64,000 nt of DNA from Cohnella sp. AR92. GTDB lineage: Bacteria; Bacillota; Bacilli; Paenibacillales; Paenibacillaceae. A program made the position numbers and the translations under genes. Positions 29,401 through 39,002 of the stretch are shown piece by piece. Location: assembly GCF_003990975.1 (NCBI RefSeq), contig NZ_RZJR01000021.1, positions 1-64,000 of the forward strand. Direction: 5' to 3'. Below the pieces are notes generated by a model, which was not told where the DNA came from, ran no database searches, and saw only the letters and a list, made by a program, of their open reading frames with translations. The stretch's first letter is position 1. Each line of letters starts with the position of its first letter.

Positions 29401-30145
29401 GGACGACATCGCCGTCGAGTTGGCTTACGAGCTTAAGCCGGGCGAGAATCCGGAGCAAGTCATTGCGTATTACCTGAACGAGAAGGGCGGGCTAGAGGTC
29501 GTCAAGAACGCCCGTTACGACGAGAAGACGGGCAAGATCGCCTTCCGTCCGGCGCACTTCAGTCCGTATGCGGCAGCCTATGCGCAGGTCGCCTTCAGCG
29601 ACATGCCGACGGCGAAGTGGGCGGCCGGGCCGATCGCGGCCCTTGCGGCGAGAGGCGCCGTCCAAGGAGTCGGCGACGGCCGGTTCAACCCGAACGGAAC
29701 GGTCACGAGAGCGGAGTTCGTCACCATGCTGATCGAAACCTTCGATCTGGCGGACGGCTCGGCCAAGGCCGCCTTCAGCGACGTGAAGGAAGGAGCCTGG
29801 TATGCGGAAGCGGTCGCCTCGGCCCGGAAGCTGGGCATCGTGTCCGGACGCGCGGACGGCACGTTCGGCGTTCAGGACGCGATCACCAGGCAGGACATGG
29901 CGGTCCTGATCGCGAAGGCTGCCGAAGTGCTGAAGGTGAAGGCAGCCGGCTCGGACGGCGGAGCGGGCAGCCCCGCCTTCAAGGATCAGGCGCTCATCTC
30001 CGCTTATGCGGCGGATGCCGTCCTCAAAGCCAACCAGCTTGGGCTGATGGGAGGGAACGGCAGCGGAAGCTTCGATCCGCTTGCGAATTCCACCCGCGCT
30101 CAAGCGGCGGCCGTGCTGTATCGTTTGTTCGAATTGGCGGACTAA
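23483..30145 (+). CDS. secreted multidomain GH13 amylopullulanase with SLH cell-wall anchor
   Basis: A 2220-residue secreted enzyme. Residues 1-40 are a signal peptide (basic start, hydrophobic core, ASA cleavage). Residues 65-600 hold starch-binding/X25-like modules with FNDW and FDGW motifs. The GH13 catalytic region spans about 607-1275: MKNAVVYQIFPDRFF, DGVFNHVG, GWRLDVAPDV with nucleophile D974, ILGEEWG with acid/base E1013, and DSHDT with D1086. Two fibronectin III modules (about 1280-1370, 1494-1583), a CBM20-like module (1585-1706) and three C-terminal SLH repeats (from about 2037) follow. It should cleave alpha-1,6 and alpha-1,4 links in starch or pullulan at the cell surface. AAGGAGG favours ATG 23483 over ATG 23477. 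Exact bond specificity cannot be read from sequence. Confidence 0.93.
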   Translation: MKRLLSTAAGRKHSRQRWGILLSIAMILQLFGGATGIASADNESTADDAAISAASTIVATSANEDGSITFVLPDESQSVTVNGGFNDWGNDHSVSQAINANVSTGEKQIEIDGLPANQSYEYKYLINGTYFEGKNLSASTDENGTLMLPYPEFGVKGSFDGWSEHPLAADENAPGIYSFTTEALDDGAYDYKYFAKASSGDNSYYFNDPTNSLKASSGDSRIVVGDAAPLPTADEFAEQPGGTVKWVLAGTFQQGLGDSDNWKPNGTATRMKHLVGDYYAFSAVLDAGTYQFKFARDNGWDGAIGSAADGNISFTLQSTAKVNFYLNGEKGQGRIEVPDDATVTGIARYAPAISADLWPRLVGDMQEAIGDGVGVTWSPNSAKQMFVDYYFDNTVYKLQRTMPAGSYEGKVVLGNSWDPPIENFGAGDPNNSNYAFKLADRADVTFSFDQRDTPRKLKADYTIGSGKYDGKIDSSKIAFDSRSITFKKPFGAIKQGTEDLTLRIAVGHDDVQMARVELTNGDGLASTYPMRRATTVDNLDYYEVNLSHDIFDKIGIWGYKFILVDGATKVEYGDDSSSGGTGAVVSDGALPFNLTVYAPDYKTPDWMKNAVVYQIFPDRFFDGDKSNNRAKLVDGSRGVRSETGANAGKITTNPLQFYDGGVTNDPAPKQVWGSWSDVPERPDRSSAVNAPYYPNAKTDGIWNNEFYGGDIQGIEQKLDYLKQLGVTAVYLNPVAWASSNHKYDATDYKHLDPMFGEPVYNKPGDPTSGLNYDETRRKSDAVFEKFAKAAAQKGIRIINDGVFNHVGDDSIYFDRYEKYPEIGAYEYWAKVWNTKKAHPTWTKEQAEQSVIASFTSQINPTTGRNYVYPDDFGFTTWFTIDEKTALDKDSTTVTHYSYDAWWGYDSLPVMDAKTPQAGDTEALDGQHEWNNLDYRDNVIGYDLSGKSDADAGAAMQQTASQRWMWMGSSGWRLDVAPDVSSGTWQKFREAVKSVAGRTDANGKPIDEPVILGEEWGVATKYLLGDQFDSVMNYRFRDAIQSFIINGGNASANAGNAANLNAALERIREDYPKEAWQAMLNLVDSHDTVRSLTKLDNPAWEEENMKIAGDASDKALKQQALIAIFQMGYPGAPTVYYGDEVGVTGTKDPDSRRTFPWDRISGSNGDYSANGRYSGLYATYKKAASIRNNNEVFSTGDLKLAYAEGNVIAYARKNDTKGALVVINSGSSEAEIAADVTGYLPDGTKLKDLLGSSIEGTVTGGKISLTIPALTGLMMLSDGNLVSVQAPANLQAAAGNGSVSLSWDAVGGADGYRVYRSPIEGGSLTLLGDVEAPGYVDTTVTNGIKYYYSVSTVQGSGESLLGEAVSGTPSFPIASVGAPSQVPDLVIGFGTATSDINVSLSVPGLTDDGAYAGQEAPNLYVSLVVYKEGDEANALEIPMAYSQDEGANKLYKAKFAPTEPGSFHYYAKASSDNEETFSYSSETAMTALPDASDTTPPDAPALASILVESGQANLSWKASSADAVAYEVYRKTGASGSYAKIATLLSALSFTDYTVSNGTTYAYKVAAIDSAYNRAYSGEQVVTPQLVMVDVTLRLHLPSYTPATDDIYIAGLYDWSANGGKLNVPSGATDRNTVEYTFKMMAGKSIQYKYTRGTWETEAFTSHTRTAGDTEDYGNWAYSSTNTNMQLKISNQGGNKMVVDDYVLRWVDMPMIVTMPRISYGDDIAYSTADSKFTLQASVPRGVSFTINGDPIQAGAMDTLGRVYLEDIPLKSGTNKFVLHIEPTPETLSQEWYTDPGRAGQATKTLTLTITRTGKDPGQSTGGVSGGGDSVPATVEKGAVLLQAKPDSNGTAVATVNEDDLKNAAAQSTNGQVSVVVRSDDGAKKVIANVPVRPILASGSGIDRLSIDTGFATVRISAGLISGSGANPEQVTLSVSKADRSSLSAEVLAAIGDSDVYDFELLIDGKKVSKFDGRDDIAVELAYELKPGENPEQVIAYYLNEKGGLEVVKNARYDEKTGKIAFRPAHFSPYAAAYAQVAFSDMPTAKWAAGPIAALAARGAVQGVGDGRFNPNGTVTRAEFVTMLIETFDLADGSAKAAFSDVKEGAWYAEAVASARKLGIVSGRADGTFGVQDAITRQDMAVLIAKAAEVLKVKAAGSDGGAGSPAFKDQALISAYAADAVLKANQLGLMGGNGSGSFDPLANSTRAQAAAVLYRLFELAD
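23778..23792 (+). promoter_or_regulatory. cre-like site inside the amylopullulanase gene
   Basis: ATGCAAACGTTTCCA matches the Bacillus cre pattern WTGNAANCGNWNNCW at every position. It lies about 300 bases into the coding region, where intragenic cre roadblock sites are known for carbohydrate genes. Confidence 0.55.
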
Positions 30146-30159
30146 GTTTTTCGATACTT

Positions 30160-30196
30160 GATTTCCTGATACTCAACTCGATTTCCTGATACTCAA
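30160..30196 (+). repeat. direct repeat, period 20
   Basis: GATTTCCTGATACTCAA occurs at 30160-30176 and again at 30180-30196, in the presumed 3' untranslated region of the amylopullulanase transcript. Confidence 0.85.
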
Positions 30197-30201
30197 TTCA
30201 G

Positions 30202-30271
30202 CGAAACTCGATGACCGAAACTCGATTACCGAAACTCGATTACCGAAACTCGATGACCGAAACTCGATTCA
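30202..30271 (+). repeat. five-unit 14-bp tandem repeat
   Basis: Units CGAAACTCGATKAC start at 30202, 30216, 30230, 30244 and 30258; the last is diverged at its end. They sit between the stop codon and the terminator, so they are probably transcribed. Confidence 0.92.
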
Positions 30272-30318
30272 CCGCTGCGCGATTTTCCGATATACGCTTC
30301 AACGTCTCCCGATACTCC

Positions 30319-30349
30319 GAAAGCCCCCTTGCCGGGGGCTTTCTTTTTT
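30319..30349 (+). terminator. terminator of the amylopullulanase gene
   Basis: GAAAGCCCCC (30319-30328), loop TTGCC, GGGGGCTTTC (30334-30343), then six T. A perfect 10-bp stem. Confidence 0.92.
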
Positions 30350-30362
30350 AGGTAAACGGAAC

Positions 30363-30384
30363 CTGAGCGAAGGGGAGAGGAGGC
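30363..30384 (+). repeat. dispersed intergenic repeat, copy 1
   Basis: CTGAGCGAAGGGGAGAGG followed by AGGCG, a member of the family whose core is CTGAGCGAAGGGGAGAGGCG. This copy has a two-base insertion. Confidence 0.75.
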
Positions 30385-30428
30385 GTAACGTTCATGCGGA
30401 GAGCTTGTATCTTCGTCGGCAAAACCCA

Positions 30429-30463
30429 TTGTATAATTAAACTCGCGGTTGTATAATAATACA
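30429..30463 (+). promoter_or_regulatory. argC promoter overlapped by tandem ARG boxes
   Basis: TTGTAT (30429-30434), 17-base spacer, TATAAT (30452-30457). TGTATAATAATACA at 30450-30463 matches the ArgR/AhrC pattern TGNATWWWWATNCA fully, and TGTATAATTAAACT at 30430-30443 matches with two differences. Centres are 20 bases apart, about two helical turns, as expected for an ArgR hexamer covering two boxes. This indicates arginine-dependent repression of the operon. Confidence 0.75.
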
Positions 30464-30639
30464 GAATTATCATTCGGCAGACAGACGCGCAATCAACAGG
30501 ATCGACTTTCCTTCCTTACCGTAATTCGCTACAATGAGAAAGGTTTGTTCTCATCCGTTATCGGACATTAAATCGGCCTTTATTATCGTAATCTAGATCG
30601 GCGCATTTAGCCGTTTTTCATTTATGGGAGAGATTGCTT

Positions 30640-31698
30640 ATGACTCACGGAACTCATGTACGCGCGGCGATTGTCGGCTCCACCGGATATGGCGGCGTGG
30701 AGCTTATTCGCCTACTGGCCGCTCACCCGAACGTGACGGTCACTTCGGTCGTTTCCTCGTCCACGGCGGGGACACTCTATTCGGACGCTTTCCCTCATCT
30801 CGTGGAGATCGTCACGGACTCGCTGGACGCCGTCGACCCGGAGTTGCTGAGGAGCAAAGCGGACGTCGTGTTCCTAGCGACGCCCCATGGAGTTAGCACG
30901 AAGCTGGTTCCGGACCTGCTTGCCGTCGGCTTGAAGGTCATCGACCTGTCCGGCGATTTCCGCCTCAAGGAGCGGGAAGTATACGCCGAGTGGTATAAGA
31001 AGGAAGCTCCGGAGCAGAGCTTCCTGGACCGCGCCGTGTTCGGCATGAGCGAGCTGTTCGGTGACGAAGTCAAGGGAGCCGAGTTCATCTCCAATCCGGG
31101 CTGCTTCCCGACCGCGACGACGCTTGGCCTGTATCCGGCCGTTCAAGCCGGTTGGATCGATCCGGACTCGATCATCATCGATTCCAAGACGGGGGTATCC
31201 GGCTCGGGTCGAGGCCTTAGCCTGTCGGCCCACTACTCCGAAGTGAACGAGAACTTCAAGGCTTACAAGGTCGGCCACCATCAGCACACGCCGGAGATCG
31301 AGATGATCCTGTCGCGCGCGGCCGGCCGTCCGGTCACGACGTCGTTCACGACCCACCTGGTTCCGATGACGCGCGGGATCATGAGCACGATGTACGCCAC
31401 TCTGACGGATAAGAGCAGAACGAGCGAGGACTTCACCGAGCTCTACCGCCAATTCTATGAAGGCAGGCGCTTCGTTCGGGTTCGGCGGACGGGCACGTAT
31501 CCGGCGACGAAGGAAGTGTACGGTTCGAATTACTGCGACATCGGCATGAACATGGATGCGAGAACGGGCAGGATCACGATCATCTCCGTTATCGACAATC
31601 TCGTGAAGGGCGCGGCCGGGCAAGCGATCCAGAACCTGAACCTGATGATGGGCTGGGACGAGACGCTGGGTCTGCTGTTTACGCCGGTATATCCATAA
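30640..31698 (+). CDS. argC: N-acetyl-gamma-glutamyl-phosphate reductase
   Basis: A 352-residue ArgC that reduces N-acetyl-glutamyl phosphate to the semialdehyde with NADPH, the third step to ornithine. AAIVGSTGYGGVELIRLL binds NADP, FISNPGCFPT carries the catalytic cysteine, and HHQHTPEIE the conserved histidines. GGGAGAG at 30626-30632 supports ATG 30640; an upstream TTG at 30634 is less likely. It is the first gene of argCJBDFGH and lies behind an ArgR-regulated promoter. Confidence 0.97.
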   Translation: MTHGTHVRAAIVGSTGYGGVELIRLLAAHPNVTVTSVVSSSTAGTLYSDAFPHLVEIVTDSLDAVDPELLRSKADVVFLATPHGVSTKLVPDLLAVGLKVIDLSGDFRLKEREVYAEWYKKEAPEQSFLDRAVFGMSELFGDEVKGAEFISNPGCFPTATTLGLYPAVQAGWIDPDSIIIDSKTGVSGSGRGLSLSAHYSEVNENFKAYKVGHHQHTPEIEMILSRAAGRPVTTSFTTHLVPMTRGIMSTMYATLTDKSRTSEDFTELYRQFYEGRRFVRVRRTGTYPATKEVYGSNYCDIGMNMDARTGRITIISVIDNLVKGAAGQAIQNLNLMMGWDETLGLLFTPVYP

Positions 31699-31752
31699 AG
31701 AGCGCACTTATGAGCGGCTGGATCAGACCGCATACGGAGGACAGGAACGACA

Positions 31753-32976
31753 ATGGGGAAGACATACACCATCATCGAAGGCGGCATCACGACGCCTAAG
31801 GGCTTCAAAGCGGGCGGCTTGCATTGCGGTTTGAAAAAAACGGACAGAAACGATCTGGGCGTTATCGTGTGCGAGGTGCCTGCATCCGCGGCTGCCGTGT
31901 ATACGACGAATCTGTTCCAGGCGGCTCCGCTCCAAGTGACTCGCGAGAGCTTGGCGGAAGAGGGCAAGCTTCGCGCGATGCTCGTCAACAGCGGCAACGC
32001 CAACGCTTGCACGGGCAAGCAAGGAGAAGACGACGCCAGAACGATGCGGTCCGAGATGGCGGAAGCGCTCGGCATTCCGAAGCATCAAGTGGCGGTCGCA
32101 TCCACCGGGGTCATCGGCGAATTGCTTAAGATGGATCGCGTATCGTCGGGAATCGCGAAGCTTCCGGCGAAGCTTCTGACGGATGAACAGGGTTCAGATG
32201 ATTTCTGCCAGGCTATCCTGACGACCGACCTCGTCAAGAAGACTTCCTGCGTTCGCCTGACGGTAGACGGTCAGGAAGTGACGATTGCCGGAGCGGCGAA
32301 GGGCTCGGGCATGATTCATCCCAACATGGCGACGATGCTCGGCTTCGTGACTACGGATGCCGCCATCTCCGCCTCCCTTCTTCAAGAACTGCTCCGCGAA
32401 TCGACCAACGTGACGTTCAACATGATCACCGTCGACGGAGACACGAGCACGAACGACATGCTCGTGGCGATGGCCAGCGGCCTGGCCGGCAACAAGGAGC
32501 TGACTCGCGAGCATCCGGATTTCGCGGCGTTCGCCGCCGGTCTCCGCTATGTGTGCGAGGTGCTCGCGAAGGCGATCGCGCGAGACGGCGAGGGCGCGAC
32601 GAAGCTGATCGAGACGACGGTAACGGGAGCGCAGTCCGACGACGACGCGCAAGCGATCGCCAAGACGATCATCGGCTCCAGCCTGGTGAAGTCCGCCGCA
32701 TTCGGCGCCGACGCGAACTGGGGACGCATCATCGCGGCGGTCGGCCGCGCGGGTCGTCCGGTCGACGTCAACACGGTCGACATCCGGCTCGGCGATATCT
32801 CCGTGCTGGAGCAATCGAGGCCGGTTCCGTTCGACGAGGATGCGGCACTTGCATACCTCAAGGGCGACACGGTCGCCATTCGAGTGGACCTGAACCATGG
32901 AAGCGGGAAAGCCGTCGCTTGGGGCTGCGATCTGACGTACGATTACGTCCGCATCAACGCCGCTTACCGGACGTAA
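31753..32976 (+). CDS. argJ: bifunctional ornithine acetyltransferase/N-acetylglutamate synthase
   Basis: A 407-residue ArgJ. It recycles the acetyl group from N-acetylornithine to glutamate, so no separate ArgE is needed. The precursor is cleaved autocatalytically at the KGSGMIHPNMATMLGF motif, before the nucleophilic threonine near residue 195. NSGNANACTG near residue 78 forms the oxyanion region. Only one function (acetyl transfer) is certain from sequence; the acetyl-CoA-dependent synthase activity varies between ArgJ types. It lies 54 bases after argC. Confidence 0.96.
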   Translation: MGKTYTIIEGGITTPKGFKAGGLHCGLKKTDRNDLGVIVCEVPASAAAVYTTNLFQAAPLQVTRESLAEEGKLRAMLVNSGNANACTGKQGEDDARTMRSEMAEALGIPKHQVAVASTGVIGELLKMDRVSSGIAKLPAKLLTDEQGSDDFCQAILTTDLVKKTSCVRLTVDGQEVTIAGAAKGSGMIHPNMATMLGFVTTDAAISASLLQELLRESTNVTFNMITVDGDTSTNDMLVAMASGLAGNKELTREHPDFAAFAAGLRYVCEVLAKAIARDGEGATKLIETTVTGAQSDDDAQAIAKTIIGSSLVKSAAFGADANWGRIIAAVGRAGRPVDVNTVDIRLGDISVLEQSRPVPFDEDAALAYLKGDTVAIRVDLNHGSGKAVAWGCDLTYDYVRINAAYRT

Positions 32977-32989
32977 GGGGGCCGCAACC

Positions 32990-33775
32990 GTGAACCGATT
33001 CGTGATGAAGTGCGGGGGCAGCACGCTGGCTGCCCTTCCGGACGTTTTCTTCCAAGATATCAGGGAATTGCAAGAGAGCGGCGTCGAGACGGTTATCGTC
33101 CATGGAGGCGGTCCGGCGATCAACGAGACGCTCGGCAAGCTGGGCATCGAGAGCAAGTTCCTGAACGGGCTTCGGGTCACCGATGAGGCGACCCTCGAAG
33201 TCGTCGAGATGGTGCTGGCGGGCCGCATCAACAAGGAGATCGTGCGCAAGCTGCAGCAGAACCAAGCGAAGGCGCTGGGCCTGTCGGGCACGGACGGCCG
33301 CTTGATCGAAGCGGAGCCGGTCTCCAATGCCGGCGAGTTGGGCTTCGTCGGAGACACCGTCGGCGTCAACGCGGAACTGATCGAAGGCATCCTTAAGCTG
33401 GGCTACCTTCCGGTCATTGCGCCGATCGGAATCGATAAGCAAGGCCAGCGTTACAACATCAACGCGGACACGGCGGCGGGAGCGGTCGCTTCCGGGCTGG
33501 GCGTCGAGCGGATGATCGTCGTGACGGATGTGCCCGGCATCATGAGGACCATCGACGGCGAGAAGAAGGTGCTTCCGCAAGTGACGTTCGAGGATATCGA
33601 AGAGATGATCGCGAGCGGCGAGATTTACGGCGGGATGATTCCGAAGGTGCGAGCGGCGATGAGCTGCCTGCACGGCGACGTGAAAGAAGTGCTGATCGTC
33701 GACGGCTCCGTGCCGAATGTGCTTAGCAAGGCGGTACGCGAAGGCGGAATCGGCACTCGTATTTTGCGAGGTTAA
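32990..33775 (+). CDS. argB: N-acetylglutamate kinase
   Basis: A 261-residue amino-acid kinase that phosphorylates N-acetylglutamate. VMKCGGSTLAALPD and VIVHGGGPAINETL form the phosphate loop, and NINADTAAGAVAS the nucleotide site. The start is GTG 32990 after AAGGGGGCCGC, 13 bases after argJ. In many bacteria ArgB is arginine-feedback-inhibited through an N-terminal helix; this protein starts directly at the kinase core, the shorter form associated with the arginine-insensitive type, which is an inference. Confidence 0.96.
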   Translation: MNRFVMKCGGSTLAALPDVFFQDIRELQESGVETVIVHGGGPAINETLGKLGIESKFLNGLRVTDEATLEVVEMVLAGRINKEIVRKLQQNQAKALGLSGTDGRLIEAEPVSNAGELGFVGDTVGVNAELIEGILKLGYLPVIAPIGIDKQGQRYNINADTAAGAVASGLGVERMIVVTDVPGIMRTIDGEKKVLPQVTFEDIEEMIASGEIYGGMIPKVRAAMSCLHGDVKEVLIVDGSVPNVLSKAVREGGIGTRILRG

Positions 33776-33813
33776 GAATTAATCCCATTACAGGCTGGAA
33801 AGGAGAGATTGAG

Positions 33814-34992
33814 ATGAGCAGTTTGTTTCCGACATTCACGCGCTATCCGATTACCTTTGTGAAGGGGAAAGGAAGCCGTCTATGGGACGACCAAGGCAAG
33901 GAGTATCTGGACTTCATGACCGGAATCGCGGTTACCGGCCTCGGTCATGTGCCGGAACGCGTGAAGAACGCGCTGGTGAGCCAGCTCGATCAGGTATGGC
34001 ACGTGTCCAACCTGTTCCACCATCCCAATCAAGAGAAAGCGGCCAAGCTGCTGACCGATAACAGCTGCGCCGACGCCGTGTTCTTCTGCAACAGCGGCGC
34101 GGAAGCGAACGAAGCGGCGATCAAGATCGCCCGCCGCTACCAACAGAAGGTTCTTGGCAACGGCCGTTACGAGATCATCACGTTTACTAAGTCGTTCCAT
34201 GGCCGCACGCTGGCGACCCTGACGGCGACGGGCCAAGACAAGGTGAAGGAAGGCTTCCTTCCGCTGCCGGAGGGCTTCGTCCATGTTCCTCTGAACGATA
34301 TGGCAGCCGTGAAGGCGGCCATCACGGACAAGACGGCTGCGATCATGCTCGAGCTGATCCAGGCGGAAGGCGGCGTGCATGCGGCGGAACCGCAATTCGT
34401 TCGCGAGCTGCGCGAGCTGTGCGACCGCGAGGGCATTCTGCTCATTCTCGACGAGATCCAGACGGGGATGGGCCGTACCGGCAAGCTGTTCGCGTACGAG
34501 CACTATGGCATCGAACCGGATATTTTCACCCTTGCCAAGGGCATCGGCAGCGGCTTCCCGGTCGGCGCGATGCTGGCGAAGGCTCCGCTCATCCCGGCGT
34601 TCTCTCCGGGCTCGCACGGTTCGACGTTCAGCGGAACGCCGATCGCCACGGCGGCGATCATCGCTACGATCGAGACGATGCTGATCGAGCAAGCGCCTAA
34701 TCGCGCGGCCGCATCCGGCGAGCTGCTCGTTTCGAAGCTGCGCGCCGCGCTGAACGACCTGCCGAACGTCGTGGAAGTGCGCGGCCTCGGCCTGCTCGTC
34801 GGAATCGAGTGCACCGGTCCGGTGGCCGACACCGTGACGGCGCTGCACCAGCGCGGCTTGCTTGTCATCACGGCCGGCGCGAACGTCCTGCGCCTGCTGC
34901 CTAACCTGCTCGTCACCGAAGAAGAGATCGACGAAGCGGTCGGCATCCTGGCGGCTGTTCTGTCCGAACAGCTGGCGGCTGCGACCAACTAA
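33814..34992 (+). CDS. argD: acetylornithine aminotransferase
   Basis: A 392-residue class III PLP aminotransferase forming N-acetylornithine from the semialdehyde with glutamate. FFCNSGAEANEAAIK binds PLP phosphate, LLILDEIQTGMGRTG holds the PLP aspartate, and FTLAKGIGSGFPVGA the Schiff-base lysine. AAAGGAGAG precedes ATG 33814. It may also serve lysine synthesis (succinyldiaminopimelate), as some ArgD proteins do. Confidence 0.96.
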   Translation: MSSLFPTFTRYPITFVKGKGSRLWDDQGKEYLDFMTGIAVTGLGHVPERVKNALVSQLDQVWHVSNLFHHPNQEKAAKLLTDNSCADAVFFCNSGAEANEAAIKIARRYQQKVLGNGRYEIITFTKSFHGRTLATLTATGQDKVKEGFLPLPEGFVHVPLNDMAAVKAAITDKTAAIMLELIQAEGGVHAAEPQFVRELRELCDREGILLILDEIQTGMGRTGKLFAYEHYGIEPDIFTLAKGIGSGFPVGAMLAKAPLIPAFSPGSHGSTFSGTPIATAAIIATIETMLIEQAPNRAAASGELLVSKLRAALNDLPNVVEVRGLGLLVGIECTGPVADTVTALHQRGLLVITAGANVLRLLPNLLVTEEEIDEAVGILAAVLSEQLAAATN

Positions 34993-35021
34993 AAATATAG
35001 AGAAGCAAAGGAGGAATCGCC

Positions 35022-35981
35022 ATGTTTCCAACCGCTAACGTGGAGGAGCTTGCTAATGGCCTGAAGGGCCGCGATTTTCTCGGATTGGTTGATTATAAGC
35101 CGGAGGAGATTCGTTACCTGATCGACCTGGCTAACGATTTGAAGCGCAAGCAGAAGAACGGCGAGATTTATCAGCCTCTCAAGGGCAAAACGCTGGGCAT
35201 GATCTTCGAGAAGTCCTCGACCCGCACGCGCATCTCCTTCGAGGTCGGCATGTACCAGTTGGGCGGCCATGCTCTGTTCCTTAGCAAAAACGACATCCAA
35301 ATGGGACGCGGGGAGACGATTCGCGATACGGCGATGGTCATGTCCCGTTACCTGGACGGCATGATCATCCGGACGTTCGGACACCGCAACGTCGTGGAAC
35401 TGGCTCGCTCCGCAACCGTGCCGGTGATCAACGCATTGTCCGATCAGTCGCATCCTTGCCAGGCTCTGGCCGATTACCAGACGGTCTTCGAGAAGAAGGG
35501 CAAGCTGGAAGGCTTGAAAATCGCGTACATCGGCGACGGCAACAACATGCTGCACTCGCTGATGATCGGCGCAAGCAAGCTGGGCATGCACTTCGCCAGC
35601 GCGTCTCCGGAAGGCTACGATCCGGACGCCGAGCAAGTTCGCCTGGCCCGCGAGTTCGCTAACGAGACGGGAGCGAAGGTCGATATCCTGCGCGACGCGC
35701 GCGAAGCGGTCGAGAACGCGGACATCATCTATACGGACGTATGGGCGAGCATGGGCTTCGAAGAGGAGCAGAAGGAACGCGAACGCGCCTTCAAGAACTA
35801 TCAGGTGAACGAAGAACTCGTCAAGAGCGCTCATTCGGATTACCTGTTCATGCACTGCCTGCCTGCGCACCGCGGCGAAGAAGTGAGCGAAGGCGTCATC
35901 GACGGCCGGAACTCGGTCATCTTCGACGAGGCGGAGAACCGCCTGCACGCTCAGAAGGCAATCATGGCTGCCATCATGTAA
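35022..35981 (+). CDS. argF: ornithine carbamoyltransferase
   Basis: A 319-residue OTCase joining ornithine and carbamoyl phosphate to citrulline. EKSSTRTRISFEVGM is the carbamoyl phosphate loop, SDQSHPCQALAD and MHCLPAHRGEEV the ornithine and catalytic loops. AAAGGAGG precedes ATG 35022. carAB, which supplies carbamoyl phosphate, is not in this operon, so the general pyrimidine enzyme or a distant copy must provide it. Confidence 0.97.
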   Translation: MFPTANVEELANGLKGRDFLGLVDYKPEEIRYLIDLANDLKRKQKNGEIYQPLKGKTLGMIFEKSSTRTRISFEVGMYQLGGHALFLSKNDIQMGRGETIRDTAMVMSRYLDGMIIRTFGHRNVVELARSATVPVINALSDQSHPCQALADYQTVFEKKGKLEGLKIAYIGDGNNMLHSLMIGASKLGMHFASASPEGYDPDAEQVRLAREFANETGAKVDILRDAREAVENADIIYTDVWASMGFEEEQKERERAFKNYQVNEELVKSAHSDYLFMHCLPAHRGEEVSEGVIDGRNSVIFDEAENRLHAQKAIMAAIM

Positions 35982-36031
35982 AAAAGGTTTTGCGAAGAGA
36001 GACAAGATAACGAAGGAGCGTTTACCCGATC

Positions 36032-37276
<1,245 letters not shown>

Positions 37277-37299
37277 TTTGAAGGGAGCAAGGAACGAAC

Positions 37300-38715
<1,416 letters not shown>

Positions 38716-38727
38716 GCAGCAGAAGAG

Positions 38728-38768
38728 AAGGCCCGAAGCCGCTGAGCGGTTTCGGGCCTTTTTTCTCT
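38728..38768 (+). terminator. terminator of the arginine operon
   Basis: AAGGCCCGAAGCCGCT (38728-38743) pairs with AGCGGTTTCGGGCCTT (38745-38760) in a long stem with one G-U pair, followed by TTTTT. Confidence 0.92.
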
Positions 38769-38814
38769 CTTATCCGCGTCTTGCGCTAGCGCTATCCATT
38801 AACCGTTTCTATAT

Positions 38815-38834
38815 CATCTCTCCCCTTCGCTCAG
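38815..38834 (-). repeat. dispersed intergenic repeat, copy 2
   Basis: Reads CATCTCTCCCCTTCGCTCAG on the plus strand: the reverse complement of the family core, diverged at the first three bases. Confidence 0.75.
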
Positions 38835-38874
38835 TTTCAGGTGACCTCATAAACTCCGCCTCATCGCATTATGC

Positions 38875-38924
38875 CGCCTCTCCCCTTTGCTCAGTTTCAG
38901 CTTCCTGAGCGAAAGGGAGAGGCG
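38875..38924. repeat. inverted pair of the dispersed repeat (copies 3 and 4)
   Basis: CGCCTCTCCCCTTTGCTCAG (38875-38894) and CTGAGCGAAAGGGAGAGGCG (38905-38924) face each other across a 10-base loop and can fold into a 20-bp hairpin with two mismatches. Copy 4 continues into AGCTAGCG as other copies do. Confidence 0.85.
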
Positions 38925-39002
38925 AGCTAGCGTCAATATCCCGGTAAGCTAAAGCCGCCTAGTCTCCCCTGCTGCCTAAACTAAACTCTCGCTGCCTTCC
39001 CC

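Larger units (their letters stand above)
30146..30639 (+). other. intergenic region between amylopullulanase and argC
   Basis: No gene is supported. It contains a 20-base-period duplication (30160-30196), a 14-base tandem repeat (30202-30271), the amylopullulanase terminator (30319-30349), one copy of a dispersed repeat (30363-30384), and the argC promoter with ARG boxes (30429-30463). The remaining argC leader, about 170 bases, shows no riboswitch or attenuator that I recognise. Confidence 0.7.
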
